Source of the DNA: Porticoccaceae bacterium
GTDB lineage: Bacteria; Pseudomonadota; Gammaproteobacteria; Pseudomonadales; Porticoccaceae
NCBI GenBank assembly: GCA_029252555.1
Contig: JAQXBF010000039.1
Coordinates: forward strand, 1-64,000
Reading direction: 5' to 3'
Length of the DNA: 64,000 nt
The translations under genes and the position numbers were made by a program. Shown here one piece after another: positions 1-8,738 of the stretch; position 1 is the first letter of the stretch; the number at the start of each line of letters is the position of its first letter. The notes below the pieces were generated by a model. The model searched no databases and was not told the DNA's origin. It worked only from the letters and a program-made list of their open reading frames with translations.

Positions 1-1686
1 CACACCCATTATGATCTGGAGTTGGAGGTAGCGCCTGGCCTGCCAGAGTCTACTCGCCACGGCACTACATCAGTGGTGATTGCCAACTGTAGTCTAGGGC
101 TGGCCTTTGGCGCTCAGCGCGATGGTACCAATGACCCAATTGTTAGCTGTTATGCGCGGGTAGAAAATATTCCCAAGCATGTTTTGCGCCACTGTGCCGA
201 CAATGTCAGCTGGGCAAACCCCGGCGACTATCTAGACCATCTGGAAAAGCTGAATCTTGGTCCCAATGTGGTGGCGCTATTTCCCCATTCCATGCTGCGT
301 ATCGAAAAAATGGGTTTCGAAAATAGCATTACACGGGACCCAACCAGCGATGAGCTGGAACAGATGAAAGATTCACTGCGCGAGGGTTTGCAGCAGGGCT
401 ATGCAGGTTTCTCAACCGATGCACTGCCATTTCACTATCTGGCGGCACAGCCCCACTGTGAAAAAACTATTCCCACCCAGTTTTCCAAATTCCCCGAGCT
501 AAAGGCGCTGGCTGGCGTGGTGCGAGAACAGGGTGCTCTATGGCAGGCTACGCCACCAAAAGACAGCGTGATTGGCACATTAAAAACCTTTCTGCTCACC
601 AGTGGCCGACTCTATGGCAAGCCCTTGCGCACCACTGTGGTTGCGGCATTGGATATTACCAATAACTGGCGTCTGGCTCGCCTGACTAAGATACTCGCGC
701 GTATGCTCAACTCCTGGCTGATCAAAGGGGACTTTCATATGCAGGCGCTGGGCGCGCCCTTTAAAACCTGGGGTGATGGCGCGGTGACACCACTGGCCGA
801 GGAAATTCCTGAGTTGCGCCGCCTTAATGAAACTGATCTTGAAGATCGCGAGGCTCGCCTGGCTATTCTCGATGACCCAGACTATGCCAGGGCTTTCAAA
901 GCTATGTGGATGAAGGGCAAGCAGGGTTGGAGTTTGGCGCGCCTCAAACGCAAGATCAATTTAGAGGACTATGCTTTCCACCGCACCCTAGCCGATATGC
1001 TTTTAGAGCGCTGCCCCCAGAGCAGCTGGCAGGGCATGGATTTCCAGGCAGTTTTTGATCGGATAAATGCTATTAATGCAGGGCAGCAACCGGCAGATAT
1101 AACCAAAGATGAGCTTGCAACAGTGCAGGCAGACTTTGCCTGGATTGAAGACGAAGGGGACTTTATGCTGCAGATGCTGCGCTCCTTTGACAATGATCTA
1201 ACCTGGAGCACCATCACTGCCAACCGCGACCTAGAGACAGTGCGCGAGCTGCTAATGAACCCTCTGCTGTTGCCCGGCTTTAATGACAGCGGCGCCCATC
1301 TGACCAATATGGCCTTTTATGATGTCAACCTGCGCAGCCTAAAGCTGGCGGCTCAGGGGGGTGATCAGGATGTTAGCTATATGGTCAAACGGCTGACTAA
1401 AGACGCCGCCGATGTGTTCGGTGTGGAGGGCGGTACTATCGACTTGGGTGATGTGGCGGATTTGATTTTGATCGACCCTAAGAAGCTTGCTGAATACGAT
1501 GGCGAGAACAGCGCCCAGCGTATTCACCGTGAAGAATTTAGCCATGAGCAGCTGGTCAATCGATCCGATGGCGTGGTTGAGCTGGTGATGATTGGTGGCC
1601 ACAGTGCCTGGGAAGATACCCAGTTTGCTGCTGATCTGGGCGAGAAGCCGATGGGCCGTCTACTGCGAGCAGTGAACGCGGCCTAG
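1..1686 (+). CDS. N-acyl-D-amino-acid deacylase-like amidohydrolase (5' end outside window)
   Basis: The frame is open from base 1 and its first residues read HTHYD, the HxH metal-binding motif at the start of amidohydrolase barrels, so the true start lies upstream; the TTG at 22 is not the start. The next strand and loop (TRHGTTSVVIANCSLG) resemble D-aminoacylase/dihydroorotase-type enzymes, which hydrolyse N-acyl-D-amino acids with one or two zinc ions. A GFNDSGAHLT segment in the last third resembles the SDGGAH region carrying the late barrel aspartate. The end returns to the composite beta-sandwich (GDVADLILID, then GEKPMGRLLR). The protein is probably cytoplasmic. A phosphoesterase gene follows after 17 bases, so co-transcription is likely. 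The exact substrate is not visible. Confidence 0.85.
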   Translation, partial: HTHYDLELEVAPGLPESTRHGTTSVVIANCSLGLAFGAQRDGTNDPIVSCYARVENIPKHVLRHCADNVSWANPGDYLDHLEKLNLGPNVVALFPHSMLRIEKMGFENSITRDPTSDELEQMKDSLREGLQQGYAGFSTDALPFHYLAAQPHCEKTIPTQFSKFPELKALAGVVREQGALWQATPPKDSVIGTLKTFLLTSGRLYGKPLRTTVVAALDITNNWRLARLTKILARMLNSWLIKGDFHMQALGAPFKTWGDGAVTPLAEEIPELRRLNETDLEDREARLAILDDPDYARAFKAMWMKGKQGWSLARLKRKINLEDYAFHRTLADMLLERCPQSSWQGMDFQAVFDRINAINAGQQPADITKDELATVQADFAWIEDEGDFMLQMLRSFDNDLTWSTITANRDLETVRELLMNPLLLPGFNDSGAHLTNMAFYDVNLRSLKLAAQGGDQDVSYMVKRLTKDAADVFGVEGGTIDLGDVADLILIDPKKLAEYDGENSAQRIHREEFSHEQLVNRSDGVVELVMIGGHSAWEDTQFAADLGEKPMGRLLRAVNAA

Positions 1687-1703
1687 TTAAGCCGGGCAAA
1701 GCC

Positions 1704-3377
1704 ATGGCTAAAGGTCTTTTCTCAAGGCGGCTGTTACTTAAGTTAATGGCCGCTGGTTTGTTGGGAGCCATCGCCATCCCCAGATTATTTAAACGGGCCA
1801 GCTCCTCTGGCCCTGTTCAGCATATTTTGCCCGCTGTTACTCACAACCAATTCTTGATTAAGGTTTCATTTCTCAAGCCCAAAACAGCAGTGCAATTATC
1901 GGTCTCTGGCCCTTGGCAAGATAATTTGATTGCTGGTCAGCAAACCGATAGTCACGGACGTTTTTGGATGTTTCAGGTCTCAGGGCTTGCCCCCGACAGC
2001 AGCTATAGTTTGCAACTGCAAGATAGCACTAGCCCAATTGCTGATGCCTGGCCTCTCAAAACCTTTCCCGCGCCCAATGCCCAACCCCAGAGCTTGAAAT
2101 TACTCTGCTATACCTGCGCTGGTGGCCCCGATGGCTTTGCTTTTCCCGGTGGCAAAGAGATTTTTAAGCCCCATCATGTGCGGCAAACACTATTTGATTC
2201 AGCTCTTGAGATGAAACCCGATGCAGCTGTTGCCATAGGGGATCATATCTATTGGGACCTGAGAGGTTCAGATTCCGTGACCCTGAGTGCAGGGTTGTTT
2301 GGCCAAATTGTCACCTGGTATCTGCAGCAGGTATTTGGTGCCTTCGACCGATCGGCCGAGATTATTGGCAATAAAAGTGCCAATGAAAAGGTACTGACCG
2401 CAATTGGCGATGATCAAATTGCCAACCTTTATGGCACCAAATTTAAATCGACTCCTATGTTTTTTGTCCCGGACGACCATGATTATTTTGAGAATGATGA
2501 TGCTGATATAGGCACCTTTCCCGCAGATAGTTTTAGCCGCCGCGCCCATGCTGCGATGGCCCACCTTTACTACCCCAGCTTTATGTCTTCTCGCCCCGAG
2601 TTCCCGGGCACCGACAGCGAGGGCAATAATCGCTCCTTTGGAACCTTTCGCTTTGGTGATCTGGTCGAGGTTCCCATGGTTGATTGCGCAGGCTATCTGA
2701 CTCTGGCTGAGGGTGGAGATCAATCAGTTCTTTTTCCAAGCGCCGTGGAAGATTGGCTGCTCAGTAAAATTGCATCAAACCAGACCCAACACTTTGGGTT
2801 AATTCCCTCCCACCCTCTGGGTTGGACCGCGGGTAAATGGCGGGAATGGTATCCGGATGTGGTGGCGCCAGATACTGGCTTTACCGGTTTGGTCGAAAAT
2901 AAATTAATGGCCAATGTTCAGGGGGTGCTCTCTGCCAAGGCGCAAAAAGCCCTGTGGCAAACTGGTTGGTGGTTGCAGCACCAGCGACTGATCACAGCCA
3001 TTGCTGATAACCAGAAAAGACCGACCATTTTGCTGTCGGGTGACATTCATGCTCTGGGAGCTAAAACTATTGAGGCCAGTAGTGAGATTGATTTGTCCCA
3101 CAGACCAATTCAGACTGTGCTGGTGGGTTCTGTAAGTACTTCCACATTGGCTTGGCCCTCGGCAGCGCGAAGTATTCCTGCAGCCTCACCAGAATGGTTG
3201 CAGACATCTGATCATGTCGCGACCACTGAAGACAATGGCTTTACCATGATTGAGTTTAGTCGCCACTCTATTGTGGCCACTCTGGTTAACTGTGGTGGTG
3301 GCCCCCAGAGTTCAGATGCTGCGCTCACCTCAGAGAAGGGCGCAGCCCTAACTAAAACCGAGATTGTTCTGACTTAA
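1704..3377 (+). CDS. Tat-exported PhoD-like metallophosphoesterase
   Basis: The 557-residue protein begins with a twin-arginine signal (SRRLLLK at residues 7-13, then a hydrophobic stretch), implying folded export to the periplasm. An N-terminal Ig-like region of about 100 residues precedes the phosphoesterase core, as in PhoD. Metal-site motifs are visible in order: GDHIYWD, VPDDHDYFEND and LLSGDIHALG. PhoD enzymes release phosphate from mono- and diesters with Ca/Fe. The motifs fit the family but are divergent, so phosphodiesterase rather than classical alkaline phosphatase activity is possible. It follows the amidohydrolase by 17 bases. Its stop overlaps the convergent DUF1993 gene by 4 bases. 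Confidence 0.8.
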   Translation: MAKGLFSRRLLLKLMAAGLLGAIAIPRLFKRASSSGPVQHILPAVTHNQFLIKVSFLKPKTAVQLSVSGPWQDNLIAGQQTDSHGRFWMFQVSGLAPDSSYSLQLQDSTSPIADAWPLKTFPAPNAQPQSLKLLCYTCAGGPDGFAFPGGKEIFKPHHVRQTLFDSALEMKPDAAVAIGDHIYWDLRGSDSVTLSAGLFGQIVTWYLQQVFGAFDRSAEIIGNKSANEKVLTAIGDDQIANLYGTKFKSTPMFFVPDDHDYFENDDADIGTFPADSFSRRAHAAMAHLYYPSFMSSRPEFPGTDSEGNNRSFGTFRFGDLVEVPMVDCAGYLTLAEGGDQSVLFPSAVEDWLLSKIASNQTQHFGLIPSHPLGWTAGKWREWYPDVVAPDTGFTGLVENKLMANVQGVLSAKAQKALWQTGWWLQHQRLITAIADNQKRPTILLSGDIHALGAKTIEASSEIDLSHRPIQTVLVGSVSTSTLAWPSAARSIPAASPEWLQTSDHVATTEDNGFTMIEFSRHSIVATLVNCGGGPQSSDAALTSEKGAALTKTEIVLT

Positions 3378-3895
3378 GGGCCTTTGGTAATAAACGACCC
3401 TACACCCAAGAAATCAACCTTGCCAATCGCTACACCATTGTGGCGCAAAATATTGTAGGTAGTGCTGATATGGAAAAACATGTTCGGCAGTACCCACAGG
3501 TTTAAATACTCTTCGCCAGTAAAGGTTAATTCATAGGGACCAGCTGGCATAACAATGGTTATATCTGCGGAGCTATTAATTTTTTCTTCAGACAGGCTCA
3601 GCAAAAATGTCTTGGTGCTTGCAATTCTGGCCTGAAGTTCAGCGAAGGTTGTCTCATTATCTTCGTCAACTGGAGGTGCAACACCACCCAGCCTAGCACC
3701 GCCGAGCTTCACCATATCGGAGGCGATTTGTACCTGTTTGATAAGTGGATGCATATTGGGAAACAGGCGCGCGCTGGCGAGCACCGATTCATCAATAGCT
3801 TGATCTGTGCTATGGGCACTAGCGGAATTAAGCAGACCAGATAAATTATCTAGAAAGCGAATAAAAATTGGAATGGAACTGTTATACATTGACAT
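3374..3895 (-). CDS. DUF1993 family protein
   Basis: A 173-residue soluble protein with no signal peptide. Its start (MSMYNSSIPIFIRFLDNLS), the central ASARLFPNMHPLIKQVQIASD segment and the YLNLWVLPNMFFHISTTYNILRHNGV ending follow the pattern I recall for DUF1993. That family is small, alpha-helical and DinB-like, and has no established function. It is the last gene of a probable three-gene minus-strand unit (metallo-hydrolase, DUF2891, DUF1993). Family placement is from recalled motifs, not a search. Confidence 0.8.
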   Translation of the reverse strand: MSMYNSSIPIFIRFLDNLSGLLNSASAHSTDQAIDESVLASARLFPNMHPLIKQVQIASDMVKLGGARLGGVAPPVDEDNETTFAELQARIASTKTFLLSLSEEKINSSADITIVMPAGPYELTFTGEEYLNLWVLPNMFFHISTTYNILRHNGVAIGKVDFLGVGSFITKGP

Positions 3896-3948
3896 GGATT
3901 ACCTTGGCCAAATGGGACGCTGAGTTAAAAATGAATTAATAGATCTGT

Positions 3949-5064
3949 TTAGTTTGATCGAAGCAGGGCATTAATTGCAAATGACCCTAACCAATGTCCC
4001 CCTTCATAGCTGTCGCCTACCAAATTTGGCAGCGAATAATCGATATGTAAGTCTGCGACTTTTTTCAGATGTGAAAACGCCGGGTATTGCTCAGCTAAAC
4101 CATAGAGCACCCAGGCGCGACTGAAATTTAAACCATCCAGATGCACCAGCTTGCCATCAGTGCGGTCAAATACTTCACCCACGGCGAGATCAAAATCTGC
4201 TGAGGACAGCTGGGGTAAGAACTCATTAACCCAGGGAATAAACTGCTCTTCAGGCAGCACTCTGCGCATCAGATCGACTTCTTCAAGGCAAGGTGACAGA
4301 AAATCATAGCCGCTGGGTTCCCAGCTAATCGGGCAGTTTTTATCTTGTTGATAAAAGTCTTTTGCCCGTTGGGCAATTGCTGCTTTTAAAGGGGCATCGT
4401 CTAACAGCAGAGCATAGTCCCAAGCGAAGGTCAGGCCAAAGGCGGTGTTACTGTGTTCGCCCACGCGGATAGGGTAAACAAGCTTGGGTAAATGGGCGAT
4501 ATACATGGCCGACAGTTCATCAGCAAGAGGCTTAAGGGCTTTGGATAATGGTGCGGATGTTGGATCGTCCCAGGTTTCAAGTTCGAGCATTAACTTGAGC
4601 AGCCAGGCCCAACCATAGGGTCGTTCCCAAGATTTATTTTCTCGCAAATAGTCAATATCAACAGCGATATTGGCGGGAGTGATATGACGCTGCAGAATAA
4701 CTTTGGCTTGTTCATGGCCAGCCACATTGGGAAATGCTTTAAGCAGGCGTACCATAGACCAATGGCCATGGACCGCAGAGTGCCAGTCAAAGCAGCCATA
4801 AAAAGCCGGGTGAAGTTGGGTCGGAGAGGCGAGGTCAGCATCACTGCGCAGCATCTGACTGAGCTTATTAGGGTATTCGATCTCAGCGCAGTCGAGGGGC
4901 AGCTGCATAAGATTGCCAGCCTGTGCCTCATTGAGGGGCGCGCGGCTCTCTGTGATTGCGATATTGTCAGACGCCATCTCGCCGCAGCCAGATAAACTGC
5001 AGAGGCAGAGTATTACAAAGCCAAGATGGTAAACTGACGCACGATTCTGATTACTCTTAATCAT
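3949..5064 (-). CDS. DUF2891 family lipoprotein
   Basis: The 371-residue product opens with a lipoprotein signal peptide ending in LSGC (Cys27), so it should be a periplasm-facing lipid-anchored protein. The body contains HPAFYGCFDWHSAVHGHWSM and a run of helical segments, matching DUF2891, which looks like an alpha/alpha-toroid fold. The conserved His, Trp and Asp residues in that stretch hint at an enzymatic pocket, but no reaction is established. It lies 26 bases downstream of the exported metallo-hydrolase and 53 bases upstream of DUF1993, consistent with an operon. Confidence 0.8.
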   Translation of the reverse strand: MIKSNQNRASVYHLGFVILCLCSLSGCGEMASDNIAITESRAPLNEAQAGNLMQLPLDCAEIEYPNKLSQMLRSDADLASPTQLHPAFYGCFDWHSAVHGHWSMVRLLKAFPNVAGHEQAKVILQRHITPANIAVDIDYLRENKSWERPYGWAWLLKLMLELETWDDPTSAPLSKALKPLADELSAMYIAHLPKLVYPIRVGEHSNTAFGLTFAWDYALLLDDAPLKAAIAQRAKDFYQQDKNCPISWEPSGYDFLSPCLEEVDLMRRVLPEEQFIPWVNEFLPQLSSADFDLAVGEVFDRTDGKLVHLDGLNFSRAWVLYGLAEQYPAFSHLKKVADLHIDYSLPNLVGDSYEGGHWLGSFAINALLRSN

Positions 5065-5090
5065 AGGTTTTCTCTCAATGGCACCTAAGG

Positions 5091-6155
5091 TTAAAATTTC
5101 CGCGTTTCACCAATACTCAAGACCCAGCTATTGTCTTCACCAATAATGGTATCTTGTGCAGCGGCCTTAAAGCGCAGTGGTGGTTCCCCGAGGGGCTCAT
5201 CAGAGAGATTAAAAGTGCCAAAATGCATGGCGACGGCTCGTTGAGCTTTTATATCCACAGCAGCTTGAATCGCTTCTTCCGGATTCATGTGGGATACCTT
5301 CATCATCGCATTGGGCTCGTAGGCGCCAATAGGCACAGCAGCCAAGTCGAAAGGCCCTAGTTTTTCACCGATTTCTTTAAAACCGGCAAAATAGCCGGTA
5401 TCCCCAGCGAAGTAGAAACGTCGCTGGGGCCCAGTAACGGCCCAGGATGACCACAGTGCTTTTCGGGTGTCAATCAGGCTGCGCTTACTCCAATGCTGGG
5501 TTGGCAGGCAGTGAATGGTTGCGTCTTTAATCTTGGCTGTATCACCCCAGTCCAGTTCCTGAATCTGATCAATACCATTTTTACGCAGTAATTTGCCATT
5601 GCCGACGGGGACGAAAAACACAGTATCAGCACTGCGCTTGGCCAGCTTGCGCAAGGTGGGCAAATCCAAATGGTCATAATGGTTATGCGAGATCATCACA
5701 AAGTCGATAGGGGGTAAGTCCTCAATAGCAATGCCGGGTTTAACATAGCGGTTGGGCCCAGCAAAGGGCACTGGGCTGGGCTTGTTGGACCAAATTGGGT
5801 CGGTTAAAAATGTCAGATGGTCCATCTGGACTAATAAAGTGGCATGGCCTACCCAAGTAACGGTTGGCTCGCTGTGATTGGCATTCTCTCGCAGATATAC
5901 ACCGTCGTTAGGGATTCGTAATGGAGCACCGTTGCGACGGTTAAAAGCGGTGGCCACTCGACGCAGGAAAAAAGGTGCTGTCACCTTGATTGAAACGCCA
6001 GGAAGGTTCTCGTCTATATTGGTATAGCGGCCTTTAGCATCTGTCTTTGCTGGTGGAAAATTCCGTTCTGGTTCGCCCTTAACCTGCATCGCTAGACCCA
6101 GAATACAGGCTAAGCAGATAGAAATAAGTCGTTGAGGAAATTTTTTTTTTATCAT
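5091..6155 (-). CDS. exported MBL-fold hydrolase, NAPE-PLD/UlaG-like
   Basis: A 354-residue protein with an N-terminal hydrophobic signal segment (residues about 9-24). The metallo-beta-lactamase zinc motif HxHxDH is complete (His157, His159, Asp161, His162), followed by the GDTGYF aspartate loop and a late AMHFGTF histidine. The WVGHATLLVQMDHLTFLTDPIW segment and the PFAGPNRYVKPG insertion are typical of NAPE-hydrolysing phospholipase D and UlaG-like enzymes. It could hydrolyse an N-acyl phospholipid or a lactone, but the substrate is not determinable here. It heads the minus-strand unit that continues into the DUF2891 and DUF1993 genes. Confidence 0.85.
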   Translation of the reverse strand: MIKKKFPQRLISICLACILGLAMQVKGEPERNFPPAKTDAKGRYTNIDENLPGVSIKVTAPFFLRRVATAFNRRNGAPLRIPNDGVYLRENANHSEPTVTWVGHATLLVQMDHLTFLTDPIWSNKPSPVPFAGPNRYVKPGIAIEDLPPIDFVMISHNHYDHLDLPTLRKLAKRSADTVFFVPVGNGKLLRKNGIDQIQELDWGDTAKIKDATIHCLPTQHWSKRSLIDTRKALWSSWAVTGPQRRFYFAGDTGYFAGFKEIGEKLGPFDLAAVPIGAYEPNAMMKVSHMNPEEAIQAAVDIKAQRAVAMHFGTFNLSDEPLGEPPLRFKAAAQDTIIGEDNSWVLSIGETRKF

Positions 6156-6189
6156 TATAAGACTCCAGAAAGGCGGCTATGTTAACTGA

Positions 6190-6318
6190 AATACTGCTGT
6201 TCCGCCTGCTGATTTAGCCAACACCCTCAAGCATGAGATTCGCGAATGCCTGCTGGTAACAGCGGATATCAATGTTGTGTCCTTTGGCTCTGTGCCCAGG
6301 GCAACCTACAAAGCCTAA
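6190..6318 (+). pseudogene. remnant of an acyl-CoA ligase C-terminal domain (PaaK-like)
   Basis: Between the metallo-hydrolase and the thiolase, a 42-codon stretch without a start codon is bounded by TGA at 6187 and TAA at 6316. It translates to a sequence containing LANTLKHEIRECLLV, then ADINVVSFGSVPRATYKA. This resembles the extreme C-terminus of phenylacetate-CoA-ligase-type AMP-forming enzymes, where a helix is followed by a strand and a GSxPR..K motif. Nothing recognisable precedes it, so I read it as the tail of a mostly deleted ligase. Its position in front of a thiolase makes the origin plausible. The identification rests on a short match. Confidence 0.4.
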
Positions 6319-6554
6319 CTGGTCGACTATAGCAACGCATACAGACTATCTAACCACTTTTTATCTGTACCACCACTACTGCTAATTAATACCCTTCCTA
6401 GGGCTGTTTTGATTGCCAGTTCCTGAACCGTTGGTCATAACTAAGCTTGTATAATGGTTGGGCTGTTAATAAAGTGCCGTTTAAGAAAAAAAATTAATCG
6501 GGCCCGCAGTAACCTAACTGGCTGACTCTGGTCCTACCGAAAAAGGTAAACACT
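6319..6554. other. intergenic region upstream of the thiolase
   Basis: No gene is visible. A perfect TATAAT lies at 6450-6455, about 100 bases before the thiolase ATG, but no good -35 hexamer sits at normal spacing, so its promoter role is only possible. An AAAGG ribosome-binding stretch precedes the ATG at 6555. Confidence 0.35.
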
Positions 6555-7790
6555 ATGACAGAAGCATGGATTATCGACGCCTGTCGCACCCCTCGAGGTA
6601 TTGGCAAACCGGGCCGCGGTGCACTCACCGAAATTCACCCTCAGCGCCTTGGCGCCACAGTGCTAAAAGCGCTGGCCGAGCGCAATGATATTAATACCGC
6701 CGATGTGGCTGATATTGTCTGGGGCTGCAGTGCTCAGCGCGGTCAAAGCACCAACGATATGGGTCGTATGTCAGCGCTCGATGCGGGCTATGACATCACC
6801 TCCAGTGGTGTCACTCTGGACCGCTTTTGTGGATCTGGTATTACCACGGTCAATATCGCCGCAGCCTCTATTATGTCTGGTATGGAAGATATGGTGATTG
6901 CCGGTGGCTGTGAAATGATGTCTGGCTATGGTCGTCACGGCAATAACGTATCCCCTTTTGTCGACACTGGCAATCTGCATCTGCGGGAAATGTATGGTCA
7001 GTCCCACCAGGGCATCTGTGCCGATACCATCGCCACATTAGAAGGTATTCCCCGGGAAGATCTCGACCGTTTGGCTGAAGTTAGCCAGCAGCGTGCCGCC
7101 CATGCCATAGAAAATGGCTATTTCGACAAGAGCCTGGTGCCTGTTTATCACGACGATGGCACATTGGCACTGGCTAAAGATGAGTTCCCCCGTCCGGAAA
7201 CAACCCTGGAATCATTGTCAGAGCTTAAACCTTCATTTGAAAAGCTGGCCAATATCCCGCTGGACGAAGAGGGGCTTACCTATGGCAAGTTGATGGCGCA
7301 AACCTATCCGGATCTGGATGTTAAGCATGTTCACCATGCGGGCAACTCCTCTGGTGTTGTAGATGGTGCTGCGGCGCTGTTGCTGGCCTCACCAGAATAC
7401 GCCACCAAGCAGGGTTGGAAGCCCCGCGCTAAAGTAGTGGCTTACTGCAACATGGGCGACTGCCCGACACTGATGTTGAATGCACCGGTTCCTGCGGCCA
7501 AGCGTGTGCTGGATCGCGCCGGCCTCACTAAAAACGATATTGATCTGTGGGAAATCAATGAGGCCTTTGCTGTGGTTGCCGAGAAGTTTATCCGTGATCT
7601 GGATCTGGACCGCGACACTGTCAATGTCAACGGCGGGGCAATGGCCCTTGGCCACCCTATTGGTGCAACAGGTTCAGTGCTAATTGGCACCATGGTCGAT
7701 GAGTTGGAACGCCGAGAGCTTCAGCGCGGGTTAATTACCATGTGCGCTGGCGGTGGAATGGCCCCGGCCATCATTATTGAGCGTATCTAG
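6555..7790 (+). CDS. acetyl-CoA C-acyltransferase (thiolase)
   Basis: A full-length thiolase of 411 residues with all catalytic elements: nucleophilic Cys92 in RFCGSG, His367 in GHPIGATG, and the second Cys at about 397 in MCAGGGM. It carries out thiolytic cleavage of 3-ketoacyl-CoA (or the reverse condensation) in the cytoplasm. An AAAGG site lies just before the ATG. A PF10118 hydrolase gene follows after 11 bases and an acyl-CoA dehydrogenase comes next, suggesting a fatty-acid or acyl side-chain degradation set. Chain-length preference cannot be read from the sequence. Confidence 0.93.
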   Translation: MTEAWIIDACRTPRGIGKPGRGALTEIHPQRLGATVLKALAERNDINTADVADIVWGCSAQRGQSTNDMGRMSALDAGYDITSSGVTLDRFCGSGITTVNIAAASIMSGMEDMVIAGGCEMMSGYGRHGNNVSPFVDTGNLHLREMYGQSHQGICADTIATLEGIPREDLDRLAEVSQQRAAHAIENGYFDKSLVPVYHDDGTLALAKDEFPRPETTLESLSELKPSFEKLANIPLDEEGLTYGKLMAQTYPDLDVKHVHHAGNSSGVVDGAAALLLASPEYATKQGWKPRAKVVAYCNMGDCPTLMLNAPVPAAKRVLDRAGLTKNDIDLWEINEAFAVVAEKFIRDLDLDRDTVNVNGGAMALGHPIGATGSVLIGTMVDELERRELQRGLITMCAGGGMAPAIIIERI

Positions 7791-7801
7791 AGGTTATCCT
7801 T

Positions 7802-8632
7802 ATGAGCCAGACGCAATCGTTAACTCCCAACAATGTGCCTATTGTTAAGCGCAATCCTGAGCTGGATATTGCCGATGCACTGAAAGGCGACTGGATGAAT
7901 AATCATCAGTTTGCCACTACCTGGTTTAATGCAATGTCTATTACCTTCCCGTTAGGTGAGCAGTTTTTCATTAACTCAGTGCGCCATTACCGCGACCGAG
8001 TTACTGACCCCAAGCTACAGAAGGAAATGCGTGACTTTTATAGTCAGGAGGCCGTGCATCTGCGTGAGCACCAACGTTACAACGAATTACTCTGCGCCCA
8101 GCGTGGTTATGATCTGGAAAAGCTGGAAGGGCCCCTGCGCAAGCGTATGGGCTGGGTTAAAAAGAACGTGCCAGCTCGGGAGCAACTGGCGGGCACTGTG
8201 GCGGTGGAGCATTTGACCGCTGTGCTGGCCGAGAGAGCACTGGGCGAAGCCGATTTATTTAAAGGTGCTCACCCAGCCATGGCCAAACTGTGGAAATGGC
8301 ATGCGGTTGAAGAGATGGAGCACAAATCTGTCGCCTTTGATGTTTATCGTGCTACAGGTGGCACAGAGATAATGCGCCGTGCGGCCATGCGTCGCAGTAC
8401 ATTTTTCCTGATCTGGGATATTCTTGGGGGTGTCTGTCATATGCTGCGCAAAGACGGCAAGTTGTGGAGCCCCAGCATGTGGGCCTCGGGTTTTTCTTTC
8501 CTATTTGGCAAACAGGGTATTTTGCGCGGTACCTGGCAGCCCTACAAAGATTTCTTTCGCGAAGACTTTCATCCTTGGCAGCACCAAACCCAGCAGTTGA
8601 TTGAAGACTGGGAGCTGCAACAGCAGGCCTAG
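7802..8632 (+). CDS. putative metal-dependent hydrolase, PF10118 family
   Basis: A 276-residue helical protein whose start (IVKRNPELDIADALKGDWM), SITFPLGEQFFINSVRHYRD segment and histidine/glutamate-rich helices (FYSQEAVHLREHQ, TVAVEHLTAVLAER, WHAVEEMEHKSVAFDVY) match the family annotated as predicted metal-dependent hydrolase. The repeated E..H pattern looks like a di-metal helical bundle. The real reaction is unknown; these genes often sit with acyl-CoA metabolism genes, as here. It is 11 bases downstream of the thiolase, probably in the same transcript. Confidence 0.85.
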   Translation: MSQTQSLTPNNVPIVKRNPELDIADALKGDWMNNHQFATTWFNAMSITFPLGEQFFINSVRHYRDRVTDPKLQKEMRDFYSQEAVHLREHQRYNELLCAQRGYDLEKLEGPLRKRMGWVKKNVPAREQLAGTVAVEHLTAVLAERALGEADLFKGAHPAMAKLWKWHAVEEMEHKSVAFDVYRATGGTEIMRRAAMRRSTFFLIWDILGGVCHMLRKDGKLWSPSMWASGFSFLFGKQGILRGTWQPYKDFFREDFHPWQHQTQQLIEDWELQQQA

Positions 8633-8673
8633 GCCAAGCTACTCAATGGATGGCCAGTATTCCCCCATAAACG

Positions 8674-8699
8674 CATTTTATTGGTGATCCAATAAAATG
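8674..8699. promoter_or_regulatory. perfect 26-bp inverted repeat upstream of acyl-CoA dehydrogenase
   Basis: An 11-base arm (8674-8684) is followed by a TGAT loop and its perfect complement (8689-8699). It lies 42 bases after the PF10118 hydrolase stop and 39 bases before the dehydrogenase ATG. The stem is AT-rich with no U-tract, so it could be a regulator operator or a weak transcription attenuator. It does not match the FadR or PsrA consensus sites as I recall them. Confidence 0.5.
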
Positions 8700-8738
8700 T
8701 AATCTATTGTTCTAACGCATTAATAAGAGAGAAAAATC

